This document shows, piece by piece, positions 15,988-24,379 of a stretch of DNA of 64,000 bases. Under the pieces are notes generated by a model, which did not search any database, was not told the origin of the DNA, and saw only the letters and a program-made list of their open reading frames with translations. Origin of the DNA: Actinomycetes bacterium (lineage in GTDB: Bacteria; Actinomycetota; Acidimicrobiia; Spongiisociales; JAHEDJ01); contig JAHEDK010000006.1 in the NCBI GenBank assembly GCA_024641245.1, forward strand, positions 38,921-102,920, given 5' to 3'. Both the position numbers and the translations under genes were made by a program. The stretch's first letter is position 1. The number at the start of each line of letters is the position of its first letter.

Positions 15988-17826
15988 ATGACACGACCGG
16001 AAGCGGCGCCGCCGGCCGATGGATGGCGCTTCGGTAGGGTGACTTTGGTGGTCGCCGCCCTCCTGACCGCCGTCATGTTCGGCTGGCAGGCCTGGCACCT
16101 CTACGAGTCCTCTCAAGCAGTCGCCGAGCGTGATGCCGGTGAGTGCCCGACGCGGTCCGTGGAGGCCGCCTACAGCGCCGGCGAACGACTCGACTACCTC
16201 ACGGAGGAGATCGAGCACAGTCTCTTCTTGTGGGGCCCGGAGGCCTCGGCCTCGCCTCTTCCGGAACTTGGTCTCCGCTACGACGCCACCGCGACGGAAC
16301 TGAACGCCGCACTCGAACAGGCGATGCGCCTGTCCAAAGGCAAGGTGCTGCTGGCCGTGGAGGACCTGGAGGCGGCAACCGGCCCTCTGAACGACCATGT
16401 GACCGAAGTCGTCCGTTTGGTTTCGGCAGGCCAACCGGAGTTGGCCTCCGCCCAGATCGCCGGAAGCCAGTTCAGCGGAGTGCGGTCCGACTACTCCGAT
16501 GCCCTCGGCGAGATGTGGACTGCCAGCCGCCAGCATCTCGTCGAGCAACTCGAGAAGGAGCGCAGGAGTGAGTTGTTGTCGGTGGGCATTGCCCTACTGC
16601 TTTTCGCACTGGCCGTCGGCGCCTGGGGCCTGTTCATTCGCCAGATCCGGAGGGGCCAGGCTCGCCTGCAAGAAGAAGAACTCCAGCGGCACCGGGCGGA
16701 GGAGGAACTGCTCCAGGCGCAGAAGATGGACGCTCTGGGTCTGATGGCCGGAGGGATCGCCCACGACTTCAACAACCTGGTTACCGCCATCTGGGGATCC
16801 GCCACCTCTGCCAAGGAACGCCTCGCATCAGACCATCCCGCCCTCCCTGCTCTCGAGCGAATCGAAGATGCCTCTGAGCAGGCGAATGGAGTCGTCCGGG
16901 CACTGCTGACCTTCGGGCGGCGGTCCGAGTCCAACAAGGCGCCTGTCGAGGTCGGCACCCTGATCGACTCGACCGCTCGTATTCTCGAGCCGATGCTGCC
17001 TGCGTCGGTCGATCTCGAGATCGACCATCCGGCCGATACGTTGTTGTGGGTCTCCGGCGACGGAACGCAGTTGCAGCAGGCCCTCATGAACCTCGCCCTC
17101 AACGCCAACGAAGCGATGCCGGAGGGTGGAAGGCTGCTCATCCGGAGCTGGGTCTGCACGACGGCCGTTGACGCCGAAAAAAAAGTGATGATCGAAGTCA
17201 CGGACACCGGGGAGGGGATCCCGCCCGATATCATCGATCGAGTATTCGAGCCGTTCTTCACCACTCGCGCCCCCGGGCACGGTACCGGCCTGGGACTGTC
17301 GATCATCCACGGCATCGTGACGGATCACGGTGGGAGCATCCGCGTCGATTCGACTCCGGGGGAGGGGACCTCGTTCATAATTCGCATGCCGGCGATTGAC
17401 GCCCCCGGTGAAGACGGCAATGCCGTCCCGCCCCCGTCCGTTGTGGTCCACGATCGATCTGAGCTCGTCCTGCTGGTGGAAGATCATCAGCACGTACGCG
17501 AGATCATCGCTGAGACCCTGGAGACCGCAGGATTCCGGGTAGTGCAAGCCGCCTCGGGTGACCAGTTTCTGACGGAGTATCAGCGCCATCGCCAGGCGGT
17601 GCGGCTGCTGATTGCCGACGTGGACATCCCTCCGCCGAGTGGAGTCGACTGCATCCGGCGGTTGCGAGCCGACGGCGTGCAGGTCCCCGCCGTCGTGATC
17701 ACCGGTACCTCGGCTCCCGGCCTGGAGGAGGAACTACGGGGAACGGCCGTTGTGCTCCGAAAGCCGTTCACGATGGCCCGGCTGGCAGATGTCGCCTCGA
17801 GCCTGGTTGAGGGAGCGACGGTGTGA
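15988..17826 (+). CDS. Hybrid sensor histidine kinase
   Basis: The protein is about 612 residues. Two transmembrane segments (about 14-35 and 195-217) frame an extracytoplasmic sensor domain. A short coiled region leads to a HisKA domain with phosphoacceptor H259 in AHDFNN, the NtrB-like type. An ATPase domain follows, with the N box (NLALNANEAMP), DTGEGIPP and GHGTGLGLSI motifs. The C terminus is a receiver domain with D544 (ADVDIPP) and the conserved Lys (LRKPF). I chose the ATG at 15988 rather than an in-frame ATG 36 bases upstream because its context, GGGGGCGTGAG, is identical to that of the DsbA-like gene. The stop overlaps the next response regulator gene. Confidence 0.88.
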   Translation: MTRPEAAPPADGWRFGRVTLVVAALLTAVMFGWQAWHLYESSQAVAERDAGECPTRSVEAAYSAGERLDYLTEEIEHSLFLWGPEASASPLPELGLRYDATATELNAALEQAMRLSKGKVLLAVEDLEAATGPLNDHVTEVVRLVSAGQPELASAQIAGSQFSGVRSDYSDALGEMWTASRQHLVEQLEKERRSELLSVGIALLLFALAVGAWGLFIRQIRRGQARLQEEELQRHRAEEELLQAQKMDALGLMAGGIAHDFNNLVTAIWGSATSAKERLASDHPALPALERIEDASEQANGVVRALLTFGRRSESNKAPVEVGTLIDSTARILEPMLPASVDLEIDHPADTLLWVSGDGTQLQQALMNLALNANEAMPEGGRLLIRSWVCTTAVDAEKKVMIEVTDTGEGIPPDIIDRVFEPFFTTRAPGHGTGLGLSIIHGIVTDHGGSIRVDSTPGEGTSFIIRMPAIDAPGEDGNAVPPPSVVVHDRSELVLLVEDHQHVREIIAETLETAGFRVVQAASGDQFLTEYQRHRQAVRLLIADVDIPPPSGVDCIRRLRADGVQVPAVVITGTSAPGLEEELRGTAVVLRKPFTMARLADVASSLVEGATV

Positions 17827-18476
17827 TGATGAACGTGTCCGTCGTTCTCGCCGATGATCACGTGCTCGTGCGGGACATGCTACGCGAGCGCCTCAGCCGC
17901 GAAGGCATGGAGATAGTGGGACTCGCCTCATCGGGCGACCATGCCGTTGAGTTGGCCGCTGCCTCCCAACCGGACGTGATTGTGCTCGACATCGACATGC
18001 CCGGCATGTCTGCGTTCGAGGCCGCCAGAGAGGTACGCAAGGCGTCTCCGTCCACAAGGGTCATATTCCTGTCTGCATTCGTCCACGATCGGTACATCGA
18101 TCAAGCCCTGAGTGTCGAAGCATCCGGATACCTGACCAAATCGGAACCTCCCGAAGCCATCGTCGAAGCCATTCAGAGGGTGCATCGTGGTGCAACCAGT
18201 TTCTCGTTGGCCGTCCTCGACCGGATCGTCATCGACCCGTCTGGAGCCCGGCTCGACGATGGTTCCAGTGCCCGATCGACGACGCTCACCGACCGTGAGT
18301 GGGAAGTGCTCGGGTATGTGGCGGCGGGAATGTCTCAGAAACAGATCGCCCGGCTGATCGGAATAAGCGTCAAGACGGTTCAGCACCACATCATGCACGT
18401 GATGGACAAGCTCGACATCCACGACCGGGTTGAGCTGGCCAGATTCGCCATCCGCGAGGGGCTGATTGAGGCCTGA
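17826..18476 (+). CDS. NarL/FixJ-type response regulator
   Basis: The protein is about 216 residues. The N-terminal receiver domain has an acidic pair (ADDH), the phosphoacceptor Asp in VLDIDMPGMS and the conserved Lys in YLTKSEPPE. The C-terminal LuxR-type helix-turn-helix (about 150-214) reads LTDREWEVLGYVAAGMSQKQIA and ISVKTVQHHIMHVMDKL. Its ATG overlaps the kinase stop (TGATG), so the two are coupled and almost certainly form a pair. A GTG three bases earlier is an alternative start. With the kinase's own receiver domain this would allow a two-branch output. Confidence 0.92.
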   Translation: MMNVSVVLADDHVLVRDMLRERLSREGMEIVGLASSGDHAVELAAASQPDVIVLDIDMPGMSAFEAAREVRKASPSTRVIFLSAFVHDRYIDQALSVEASGYLTKSEPPEAIVEAIQRVHRGATSFSLAVLDRIVIDPSGARLDDGSSARSTTLTDREWEVLGYVAAGMSQKQIARLIGISVKTVQHHIMHVMDKLDIHDRVELARFAIREGLIEA

Positions 18477-18489
18477 AGGCCCAACCACT

Positions 18490-18544
18490 CCCGTTCTTGC
18501 GTCAGAAATGGGCGCACCGCGCCCCAAACTGACGCAAGAACGGG
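18490..18544. repeat. Second copy of the CCCGTT-type palindrome
   Basis: Arms CCCGTTCTTGCGTCAG (18490-18505) and CTGACGCAAGAACGGG (18529-18544) are identical to the outer arms of the element at 6716-6771. The loop contains its own 6-base stem (GGGCGC/GCGCCC). It lies 14 bases after the response regulator stop, between convergent genes, so a bidirectional terminator role is likely. Confidence 0.85.
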
Positions 18545-18553
18545 TCTGAGGTG

Positions 18554-18670
18554 TCAGCGTTTCTCGACCGGGGCCGGTTCCGGCTCCGGCTTCTCCACCG
18601 GCACCTCCGGTTCGCTCGGCATTTCCAGCGGCTCGACGAAGATGACTCGCTTGCGTTTGCCTATATCCAC
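18554..18670 (-). CDS. Small Pro/Glu-rich basic-start protein (38 aa)
   Basis: The GTG start overlaps the last codons of the upstream 262-residue gene, behind an AGAGGAA ribosome site. The frame runs 38 codons to TGA. The product begins VDIGKRKRVIFVEPLEMP and continues as a run of Pro/Glu/Val repeats (EPEVPVEKPEPEPAPVEKR). The basic RKRVIFVEPLE start followed by a Pro-Glu tail is a pattern I associate with tiny actinobacterial proteins of unknown function. The bias and the tight coupling argue for a real gene; its function is unknown. It would share the LexA-box promoter of the gene upstream. Confidence 0.6.
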   Translation of the reverse strand: MDIGKRKRVIFVEPLEMPSEPEVPVEKPEPEPAPVEKR

Positions 18671-19449
18671 GGCATTCCTCTCTCTGTCGACAAATGGGCC
18701 GCAATGTGGTCCAGGACCGGCGTTCTGAGCGGCGCGGACCTGGCACCGAGTATTGCCATAGGGTCCCCGAACGCCTCGGCGATCAACTCCCGGTCGGTCG
18801 TGTAGACCTCCCGGTCGTCCCCGATCAACGCCAGGGCCACCACTTCTGCTTGTGTGGCCCTGTAGCCGTCCTCGTGCTCGACGACCTTGCCCGTCATCGC
18901 CACCAACCCGGCCGCGTAGCTACGGTCGGACTCACGTACGTGAAGTTCCAGAAGTGAATCGAACTCCTTGGTCGCGTAAACGCCGCAGCCGAGACGCCCG
19001 CACCGCTCATCCGTATGAGGGATTTCGTCCGGATCCGGATAGGCCGCGCAGGTAGCCACGAAGGACGGGGTTTCCCACACTTGGCGTGCACCGACCAGCT
19101 TGTTGTCGTTGAGCATCCAGAGCCGGAAACCAAGCACAGGGGTCGGCGACCATGCTTCGGGGAACGACCGCTCGTATTCGACGATCTCTTCGCGGGCCAG
19201 AGCGGCTACCCCCCGGCCGAAGCCGCGCAGCTCGGACTCGATCACCTCGGCCCTTCTTTCGAGCTCGGCGATCTCCTTGCGGATTTCGGCGAGCATGAAC
19301 CGGCGACGATTGGCGGCCAGCTCGAGTCGATTCGCAGGTGACGTGAAGCGCGCTCGTCCGTATCTCGTTCGCAGGGTGCGGAGACGTTGCCGGACCTCGA
19401 CCGGGATGCCGTCGGAGAGCTCCGACGGGACCGATGGAGTTGTTGACAT
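18661..19449 (-). CDS. Protein of unknown function behind a LexA box (262 aa)
   Basis: The family is not known to me. Residues about 15-75 are strongly charged and helical (RLRTLRTRYGRARF, EIRKEIAELERRAEVIESEL), likely a coiled coil. The middle holds two cysteines in DERCGRLGCGVYATKE, a possible metal site or disulfide. The C-terminal part contains GKVVEHEDGYRATQAEVVALAL, a motif I recall from uncharacterised actinobacterial proteins. There is no signal peptide. A consensus Gram-positive LexA box lies 37-50 bases upstream of the ATG, so induction by DNA damage is predicted. It neighbours ogt and an alkA-type gene, though those are a separate transcription unit. Confidence 0.8.
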   Translation of the reverse strand: MSTTPSVPSELSDGIPVEVRQRLRTLRTRYGRARFTSPANRLELAANRRRFMLAEIRKEIAELERRAEVIESELRGFGRGVAALAREEIVEYERSFPEAWSPTPVLGFRLWMLNDNKLVGARQVWETPSFVATCAAYPDPDEIPHTDERCGRLGCGVYATKEFDSLLELHVRESDRSYAAGLVAMTGKVVEHEDGYRATQAEVVALALIGDDREVYTTDRELIAEAFGDPMAILGARSAPLRTPVLDHIAAHLSTERGMPWI

Positions 19450-19486
19450 ACCGACCCCTCGTTTCGGGGCGCGACCTTACGTCAAT

Positions 19487-19500
19487 CGAACATACGTTCG
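19487..19500. promoter_or_regulatory. LexA (SOS) box
   Basis: CGAACATACGTTCG is a 14-base near-perfect palindrome matching the Gram-positive LexA/DinR consensus CGAAC-N4-GTTCG. It is placed 38 bases before the ATG of the unknown gene ending at 18661 and 32 bases beyond the 3' end of ogt, so it can only control the former. Confidence 0.78.
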
Positions 19501-19531
19501 CAACTGCCCTGCATGGTCGGTTTTCGCGACC

Positions 19532-20023
19532 TCAGGGTTTGGTGGTCGTTTCATGGTCGAGGAGCCATTGCTTGGTGGCGAGGCCGCCGGCGAAGCCGGT
19601 CAGTGCCCCACCGGCCGCCACCACCCGGTGACACGGCACAACAATCGAAATGGGGTTGCGACCGTTCGCTGCTCCTACGGCACGGAAAGCCTTCGGGCGT
19701 CCAATCATTCGGGCTTGCTCGCCGTAGCTGACGGTGGATCCGTACGGGATCTCGGTGAGCGCTTGCCAGCAAGCCGTCTGGAATTCGGTTCCATTCGCGT
19801 CAAGAGGGAGATCGAACCCGGTGCGAGCTCCCTCGAAATACTCGGTGAGTTGTGCCACGGTTCTCATCACGATCGGATGGTCTGCCCCCTCTGCGGTCGG
19901 CTCGTCGATGATCGTGTGCGATCGGTCGTCGTCCGGCCAGAGCACCGCGCGGAGACCTCGGTCCGAGGCGATGATGCGAAGCGGTCCAACGGGACTTGTC
20001 ATGGTCGTTTCGTACAGCATCAC
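19532..20023 (-). CDS. ogt: Methylated-DNA--protein-cysteine methyltransferase
   Basis: A 163-residue MGMT/Ogt. The active-site motif PCHRV is present with acceptor Cys131 (ISIVVPCHRVV). The DNA-binding helix region (FQTACWQALTEIPYGSTVSYG) and the RAVGAANGRNP stretch match the family, and length is normal for the stand-alone enzyme. It removes O6-alkyl groups from guanine by suicide transfer. Its ATG overlaps the stop of the AlkA-type gene by 4 bases, so the two alkylation-repair enzymes are co-translated. Confidence 0.95.
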   Translation of the reverse strand: MMLYETTMTSPVGPLRIIASDRGLRAVLWPDDDRSHTIIDEPTAEGADHPIVMRTVAQLTEYFEGARTGFDLPLDANGTEFQTACWQALTEIPYGSTVSYGEQARMIGRPKAFRAVGAANGRNPISIVVPCHRVVAAGGALTGFAGGLATKQWLLDHETTTKP

Positions 20024-21471
20024 AGCTCCTCATCGTGCAGGGATGTCCATAGGTACTGGGCCGCCAGGGCTCGATGCGGGCGCCACCGGTCGGCGTACGC
20101 CGCAACGACTGCACCGGGCGGGCGGTCTTCCCCGATGAGTCGGCCGACCGCGATACGAAGGCCGAGATCCGATGCCGGGAATGCATCGGGGTGCCGCAGC
20201 ACCCGCAGCGCGATCAGTTGGGCCGTCCACGGTCCGATGCCGGGAAGTGCCTGGAGGGCGGATGTAACGTCACCGAGAGAACCCGCCGCGTATAGGTCGA
20301 TAGAACCGTCCGCAACGGCTGCTGCGAACCCCCGGATCATGGCGAGGCGAGCCGCCGGCATGCCGATACCATCGAACGACGCGCCGGCCAACGTGTCCGG
20401 CGGTGGGAACAGGCGGGAAAGCCCGAACGGTTCGACATCGAACGACTCCCCATATCGGTGGACGATCCTGGCGGCGAGGGTCGTGGCGGCCGCCACGGAG
20501 ACCTGCTGGCCGAGCAGCACCCGGACGGCGGTCTCGAACCGATTCCAGGCTCCGGGCACCCTGAGGCCCGGCCGGCGCTGGATGTGCGGCTGCAACACGG
20601 GATCGGCCCGGAGTGCTTCAGCTGCCGGTGGGGAATCGAGCCCGAATAGCTGCCGAACCCGTGCGACATCGTCGACGATTGAATTGAACGTCGGCAGATG
20701 GGCGACGATTTCGAGGTGACGGCCGTCCCCGTGATCAGCGACTTCGATGACGCCCGGATAGCCGCAAGTCGTCGTCAGCCGCCGGTATACACCGTCGCGG
20801 ATCTGTTCGACGCCCGGCAGCGCTCGTTGCTCCAGGAATCCGAGTGTTGTCTCCCATTCGATCGGGCCGTCGTACGGAACTCGCAGGCAAAGGCCGCCGT
20901 CGGTGATGAGCCGGTCGCCTGTTCGGCGCCGTGCGCGCAGTTCGGTAGGCGTGAAGTGGAATATCTCTCTGATGATTCTGTTCATCTGGCGGGTGCTCGA
21001 GAACCCGGCCGCCCGACTGATCGCCGAAACCGGTAGATCCGACTCGTCAAGCAACCGCCTGGCGAAGTGGGCCCGGCGTGAACGAGCGACGAAGCTCGGA
21101 CTGGCTCCCAGCGAGTTGTGGAAGATTCGACTCAGTTGCCTGGTCGAGTATCCAACCCGGGCGGCGAGTTCGTCCTCCGTGTGGCGGTCGAGAAATCCCT
21201 CGCTGATCAGCAAGATGGCATGCTCAACAACCGGCCGGCCGGCCGGGTTCAAGCGATCGGGAACGCGCTCGGGGCGACAGCGCAGGCACGGGCGGAACCC
21301 GGCGGCCTCGGCGGCCACGGCATTGGGAAATGGCTCTACGTTCTTATCGTGTGGCCTCGCCGAACAATCGGCCCGGCAGTAGATGCCGGTGGTGTGAACC
21401 GCTTGAAACTGCATGATGTGATTCTCGACGATTGTATGCGACATATTCAGACATGACTGCCGTATTCCCAA
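20020..21471 (-). CDS. alkA: Ada-type regulatory domain fused to AlkA DNA-3-methyladenine glycosylase
   Basis: The protein is up to 483 residues. Four cysteines of the Ada zinc/methyl-acceptor domain are visible (GIYCRADC and PCLRCR), followed by an AraC-type helix-turn-helix region (about 85-165). The AlkA N-terminal domain and a HhH-GPD glycosylase fold follow, the latter seen in RVLLGQQVSVAAATTLAARI and LQALPGIGPWTAQLIALR. This is the common actinobacterial Ada-AlkA fusion: it senses alkylation damage, activates transcription and excises alkylated bases. The start is uncertain; ATGs at 21471 and 21444 are both possible and neither has a clear ribosome site. It lies 21 bases after a sensor kinase gene and overlaps ogt. 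Confidence 0.9.
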   Translation of the reverse strand: MGIRQSCLNMSHTIVENHIMQFQAVHTTGIYCRADCSARPHDKNVEPFPNAVAAEAAGFRPCLRCRPERVPDRLNPAGRPVVEHAILLISEGFLDRHTEDELAARVGYSTRQLSRIFHNSLGASPSFVARSRRAHFARRLLDESDLPVSAISRAAGFSSTRQMNRIIREIFHFTPTELRARRRTGDRLITDGGLCLRVPYDGPIEWETTLGFLEQRALPGVEQIRDGVYRRLTTTCGYPGVIEVADHGDGRHLEIVAHLPTFNSIVDDVARVRQLFGLDSPPAAEALRADPVLQPHIQRRPGLRVPGAWNRFETAVRVLLGQQVSVAAATTLAARIVHRYGESFDVEPFGLSRLFPPPDTLAGASFDGIGMPAARLAMIRGFAAAVADGSIDLYAAGSLGDVTSALQALPGIGPWTAQLIALRVLRHPDAFPASDLGLRIAVGRLIGEDRPPGAVVAAYADRWRPHRALAAQYLWTSLHDEEL

Positions 21472-21492
21472 GATGTCCGAATATGGCCGGGG

Positions 21493-22683
21493 TCACGTCG
21501 AAGCGGATGCGAGCCGGGGCGCGTCTATTGGGAGGGTGATGGCGAACAGACTCATGCCGTCCACATACTGGTAGGTGAGGTCGCCGTCCATTGCTCTGGC
21601 GAGGCGACGCGAGATCGTGAGACCGAGTCCGATCGACTCGGGATGCTGACTGCCGAGGTCGGAGCCCTGCCACTCCTCGAACACCGCCTCTCGCTCGCTC
21701 GGCGGCACTCCCGGACCATCGTCGCTCACCGTGATGACTGCTTCATCGCCAATCCGGGCGGATCGGATCTCCACGTGGGGGCCCCCGTAGCGTTCAGCAT
21801 TCGTGAGGAGATTGCGAAGGATTTGTCGAAAGCGGGTCGGGTCGGCGTACGCAGTGAGGCCCGACCCGTCGATGACCATAACCGGCTTCGATATTGCCGG
21901 CTTCACCATGGCGACGACCGTCGCGATTTCCTCGTCCAGCCTCACGGGGGCCCGATCCAAACGCATGTGCTCGGTAGGTCGCACCGAGGTGAGAAGATCC
22001 TCGACGAGGGCGGTCGCTTCGGCGCTCTCCAGCACGAGCAGATCGACCAGTTCGGCAATTTCGGATTCCGAGAGGTCTTTGTAGTTGTCCTGTAGGACGG
22101 TGGCCAGGCCGTGGAGGCCGGTCAACGGAGAACGGAGTTCGTGGCTCACGCTGCTGATGATGCGACTCCGCAGTCGGTCCAGGAGGTCGAGTCGACGAGT
22201 GAGCGCAATGACGAACACGAGGCTCACCGCCCCGAACGCAGCAATCGAGACTGCGTTGGCGAGGAACGACGGAACCCCGCCATCTCTCGACATCAGCAAT
22301 CCGGCCAGAGTCCAGGCGGCCGAGTATGCGATGATCGCGATGGCCTGAGGGAAGGTAGTGATGACAGTGGCGGTGATGATGATGAAGACGAGGGATGAAC
22401 CGATGAATACCGGCACCCCGAGAATGATGCCGAGGAGCCCGAACATCGAGGCGAGCGCGATGAGCGAGATGATGGCTCTCGGGTGCGATCGCCTGCGTTC
22501 GTAGCTGTTGATTACTAGATCGGCACCGACGACGGCGACGCAGATCCATCGCCCGGTCGTGGACCCGGAGAACGCGACGGCGAGAATCACAATCAGCGAA
22601 GCAAGGCCCACCCGGACCCGAATCGTCAAGTAGGTCGCGGTGAGTTGGAGGCGGTATCCAACCACCGCCTTCGGTGCTCCCAT
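21493..22683 (-). CDS. Membrane sensor histidine kinase (orphan)
   Basis: A 396-residue kinase. About six hydrophobic segments fill the first 180 residues. The HisKA motif SSVSHELRSPLTGL and an ATPase domain (NLLTNAERYGG, SDDGPGVPPSER, SIGLGLTISRRLARAMDGDL) follow. No response regulator gene is adjacent. It is a paralogue of the kinase at 29871-31163: both have a multi-span membrane part, the same domain order and closely similar C termini. The following genes alkA and ogt are in the same direction with only 21 bases between, so it may be transcribed with DNA repair genes. Confidence 0.88.
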   Translation of the reverse strand: MGAPKAVVGYRLQLTATYLTIRVRVGLASLIVILAVAFSGSTTGRWICVAVVGADLVINSYERRRSHPRAIISLIALASMFGLLGIILGVPVFIGSSLVFIIITATVITTFPQAIAIIAYSAAWTLAGLLMSRDGGVPSFLANAVSIAAFGAVSLVFVIALTRRLDLLDRLRSRIISSVSHELRSPLTGLHGLATVLQDNYKDLSESEIAELVDLLVLESAEATALVEDLLTSVRPTEHMRLDRAPVRLDEEIATVVAMVKPAISKPVMVIDGSGLTAYADPTRFRQILRNLLTNAERYGGPHVEIRSARIGDEAVITVSDDGPGVPPSEREAVFEEWQGSDLGSQHPESIGLGLTISRRLARAMDGDLTYQYVDGMSLFAITLPIDAPRLASAST

Positions 22684-22990
22684 CCCATTCCTCTATTCAC
22701 CGAGTCAACCAGGAGTTCGCGTCTGCGAAACGGTGACGAGACGTCCTGCCGCACGTTGTCCACACTTCGTTCGTGTAGCCCTTGCACGGCTCGTTCAGCG
22801 GAGGTCCGATCCAGCTGCTAGTTGTCGCTGCAATCACTATATGCGCTTAATGCATGGAATCCAATGGGCAAAGGGAGAAACGTCTGTAGGGGGCGCGACC
22901 GCCATCTGCGACGCCGGCCGTGTACGTTTGGGGGTAGAGAGACCCCGGCGGTCATCCGCCGCCGGAATCCCAGCCCGGAAAGGGGTTGCC
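22684..22990. other. Divergent intergenic region
   Basis: This 307-base gap separates the leftward kinase gene and the rightward DUF1876 gene. An AT-richer patch at about 22830-22860 (ACTATATGCGCTTAATGCAT) is the likeliest promoter location. A GACCCC-rich segment at about 22940-22970 precedes the DUF1876 ribosome site. No gene is seen. Confidence 0.45.
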
Positions 22991-23236
22991 ATGCTCGAGA
23001 AAGATGTCACCTGCGACCTCCATCTGAGCGAGGACGACAGCGATACGATCGCTTATGCCGTCCTCAACCTTCGCGGCGATCACTTCGAAGCGGTCGGCAA
23101 GGCCCGTCGAAATCCGACGGATCCACCCATGCCCGTCATCGGTGAAGAGCTCGCCATCGCCCGTGCCCTCCAGAAACTCACAGTTGAGGTGATGGAGGCG
23201 GCGCAGTCCAAGGTTGAGCTGTTCCTCGTCAGCTAG
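22991..23236 (+). CDS. DUF1876 domain protein
   Basis: An 81-residue protein of the DUF1876 family, common in actinobacteria. It shows the family pattern of an acidic start (LHLSEDDSDTIAYAVL), GKARRNPTDPPMPVIGEELAIARAL and a helical end. The ATG has AAAGGGG ahead of it. The function of the family is unknown; the fold is expected to be a small alpha/beta domain. It stands alone, followed by a hairpin. Confidence 0.88.
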   Translation: MLEKDVTCDLHLSEDDSDTIAYAVLNLRGDHFEAVGKARRNPTDPPMPVIGEELAIARALQKLTVEVMEAAQSKVELFLVS

Positions 23237-23244
23237 GTGAACAG

Positions 23245-23275
23245 CGCGACCGCGTGAACCCGCGCGCTGGTCGCG
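23245..23275. terminator. Hairpin between convergent genes
   Basis: CGCGACC (23245-23251) pairs with GGTCGCG (23269-23275), and the loop contains further GCG/CGC pairing. It lies between the DUF1876 stop and the manC stop, so it can serve both strands. Confidence 0.6.
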
Positions 23276-23280
23276 AAAGG

Positions 23281-24330
23281 TCAGACTTCGGGCCGCCCGG
23301 CTGCTCGTAGCCTGTCGACGATCTTCTTTACGTCCTGGGCGCGCTCTTTCGTCGCGACGAGCACTGCGTCGTCCGTCTCGATGACGATGGCGTCCTCGAG
23401 GCCCATCACCACCACCAAACGGTCCTTTCCCCGGACGATTGAACGCTTGGCGCCCTCGAGCATCACGTCACCGGATGTTGAGTTGCCGTCGGCGTCTTTC
23501 TCGCTGAGTTCCCACAGGGCATCCCATGATCCGACATCGCTCCAGCCGGCGTCCAATGGCACGACGATGCCGTTGTCGGCGCGCTCCATGACGGCATAAT
23601 CGATGGAGTCGGAAGGACAGGCGGCAAACGCGTCGGGGTCGAGTCTGAGCACGTTCTCTTGCACGGAAGAGGCGTTGATCGTCGACGCCAGCGCCTTCGC
23701 CATCTCCGGGGCATGCCGTTCGAGGGCTTCGAGGTAGGCATCGGCCCTGAACAGGAACATCCCGCTGTTCCACAGGTAGTCGCCTTGTTCGAGGTAGGTC
23801 TCGGCCGTTTCGGCGTCCGGCTTTTCCACGAATCGGTCGATGTGAAAGGCCAGGCCGACCTCCGCGCCCTTCCGGATGTATCCGTAGCCCGTCTCCGGAC
23901 GATCTGGTACGACTCCGAAGGTGACCAGATGGCCGCTTGCTGCGAACTCTGCTGCGATGCCGATCGCCCTGAACAATGCGGAGGTGTCGGCGATGATGTG
24001 GTCGGAAGGCAGTATGAGCAGGAGGGCGGCGCGGCCGGCGGCGAGTGCGGCTGCGGCGGCGGCCGGGGCGGTGTTCCGGCCGACGGGCTCGACGATGAAG
24101 CGCGGGGACACGCCGAGCGGTGCAAGTTGCTCACCGATCTCTTGAACATGCTGCTCGTTGCAGACGACGATCGGGTTGTCGACGTCCTCGAGTTCTGAAA
24201 CACGCCGGGCGGTCGCCTGAATGAGCGTCTCGGTGCCGATGAGCGAGGCGAGTTGCTTCGGGGAGCGCAGGCGCGAGATAGGCCAAAGACGCGTTCCCGC
24301 TCCTCCTGACAGGATCACTGGAACGATCAT
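23281..24330 (-). CDS. manC: Mannose-1-phosphate guanylyltransferase
   Basis: A 349-residue nucleotidyltransferase. The N-terminal signature ILSGGAGTRLWPISR with SPKQL is that of GDP-mannose pyrophosphorylase. ILPSDHIIADT, EKPDAETAETYL, YLWNSGMFLF and DAGWSDVGSW follow in the expected order. It lacks the C-terminal phosphomannose isomerase domain of bifunctional enzymes, so it is the short form. I place the start at MIVPVILSGG (ATG at 24330); the frame stays open further upstream but that part does not resemble the family. It makes GDP-mannose for glycans. It follows the MgtC-like gene by 49 bases. Confidence 0.93.
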   Translation of the reverse strand: MIVPVILSGGAGTRLWPISRLRSPKQLASLIGTETLIQATARRVSELEDVDNPIVVCNEQHVQEIGEQLAPLGVSPRFIVEPVGRNTAPAAAAAALAAGRAALLLILPSDHIIADTSALFRAIGIAAEFAASGHLVTFGVVPDRPETGYGYIRKGAEVGLAFHIDRFVEKPDAETAETYLEQGDYLWNSGMFLFRADAYLEALERHAPEMAKALASTINASSVQENVLRLDPDAFAACPSDSIDYAVMERADNGIVVPLDAGWSDVGSWDALWELSEKDADGNSTSGDVMLEGAKRSIVRGKDRLVVVMGLEDAIVIETDDAVLVATKERAQDVKKIVDRLRAAGRPEV

Positions 24331-24379
24331 CGGAACACCTTCATCTCGATTTCGATGCGAAACGATAGCGAACGGAGGT

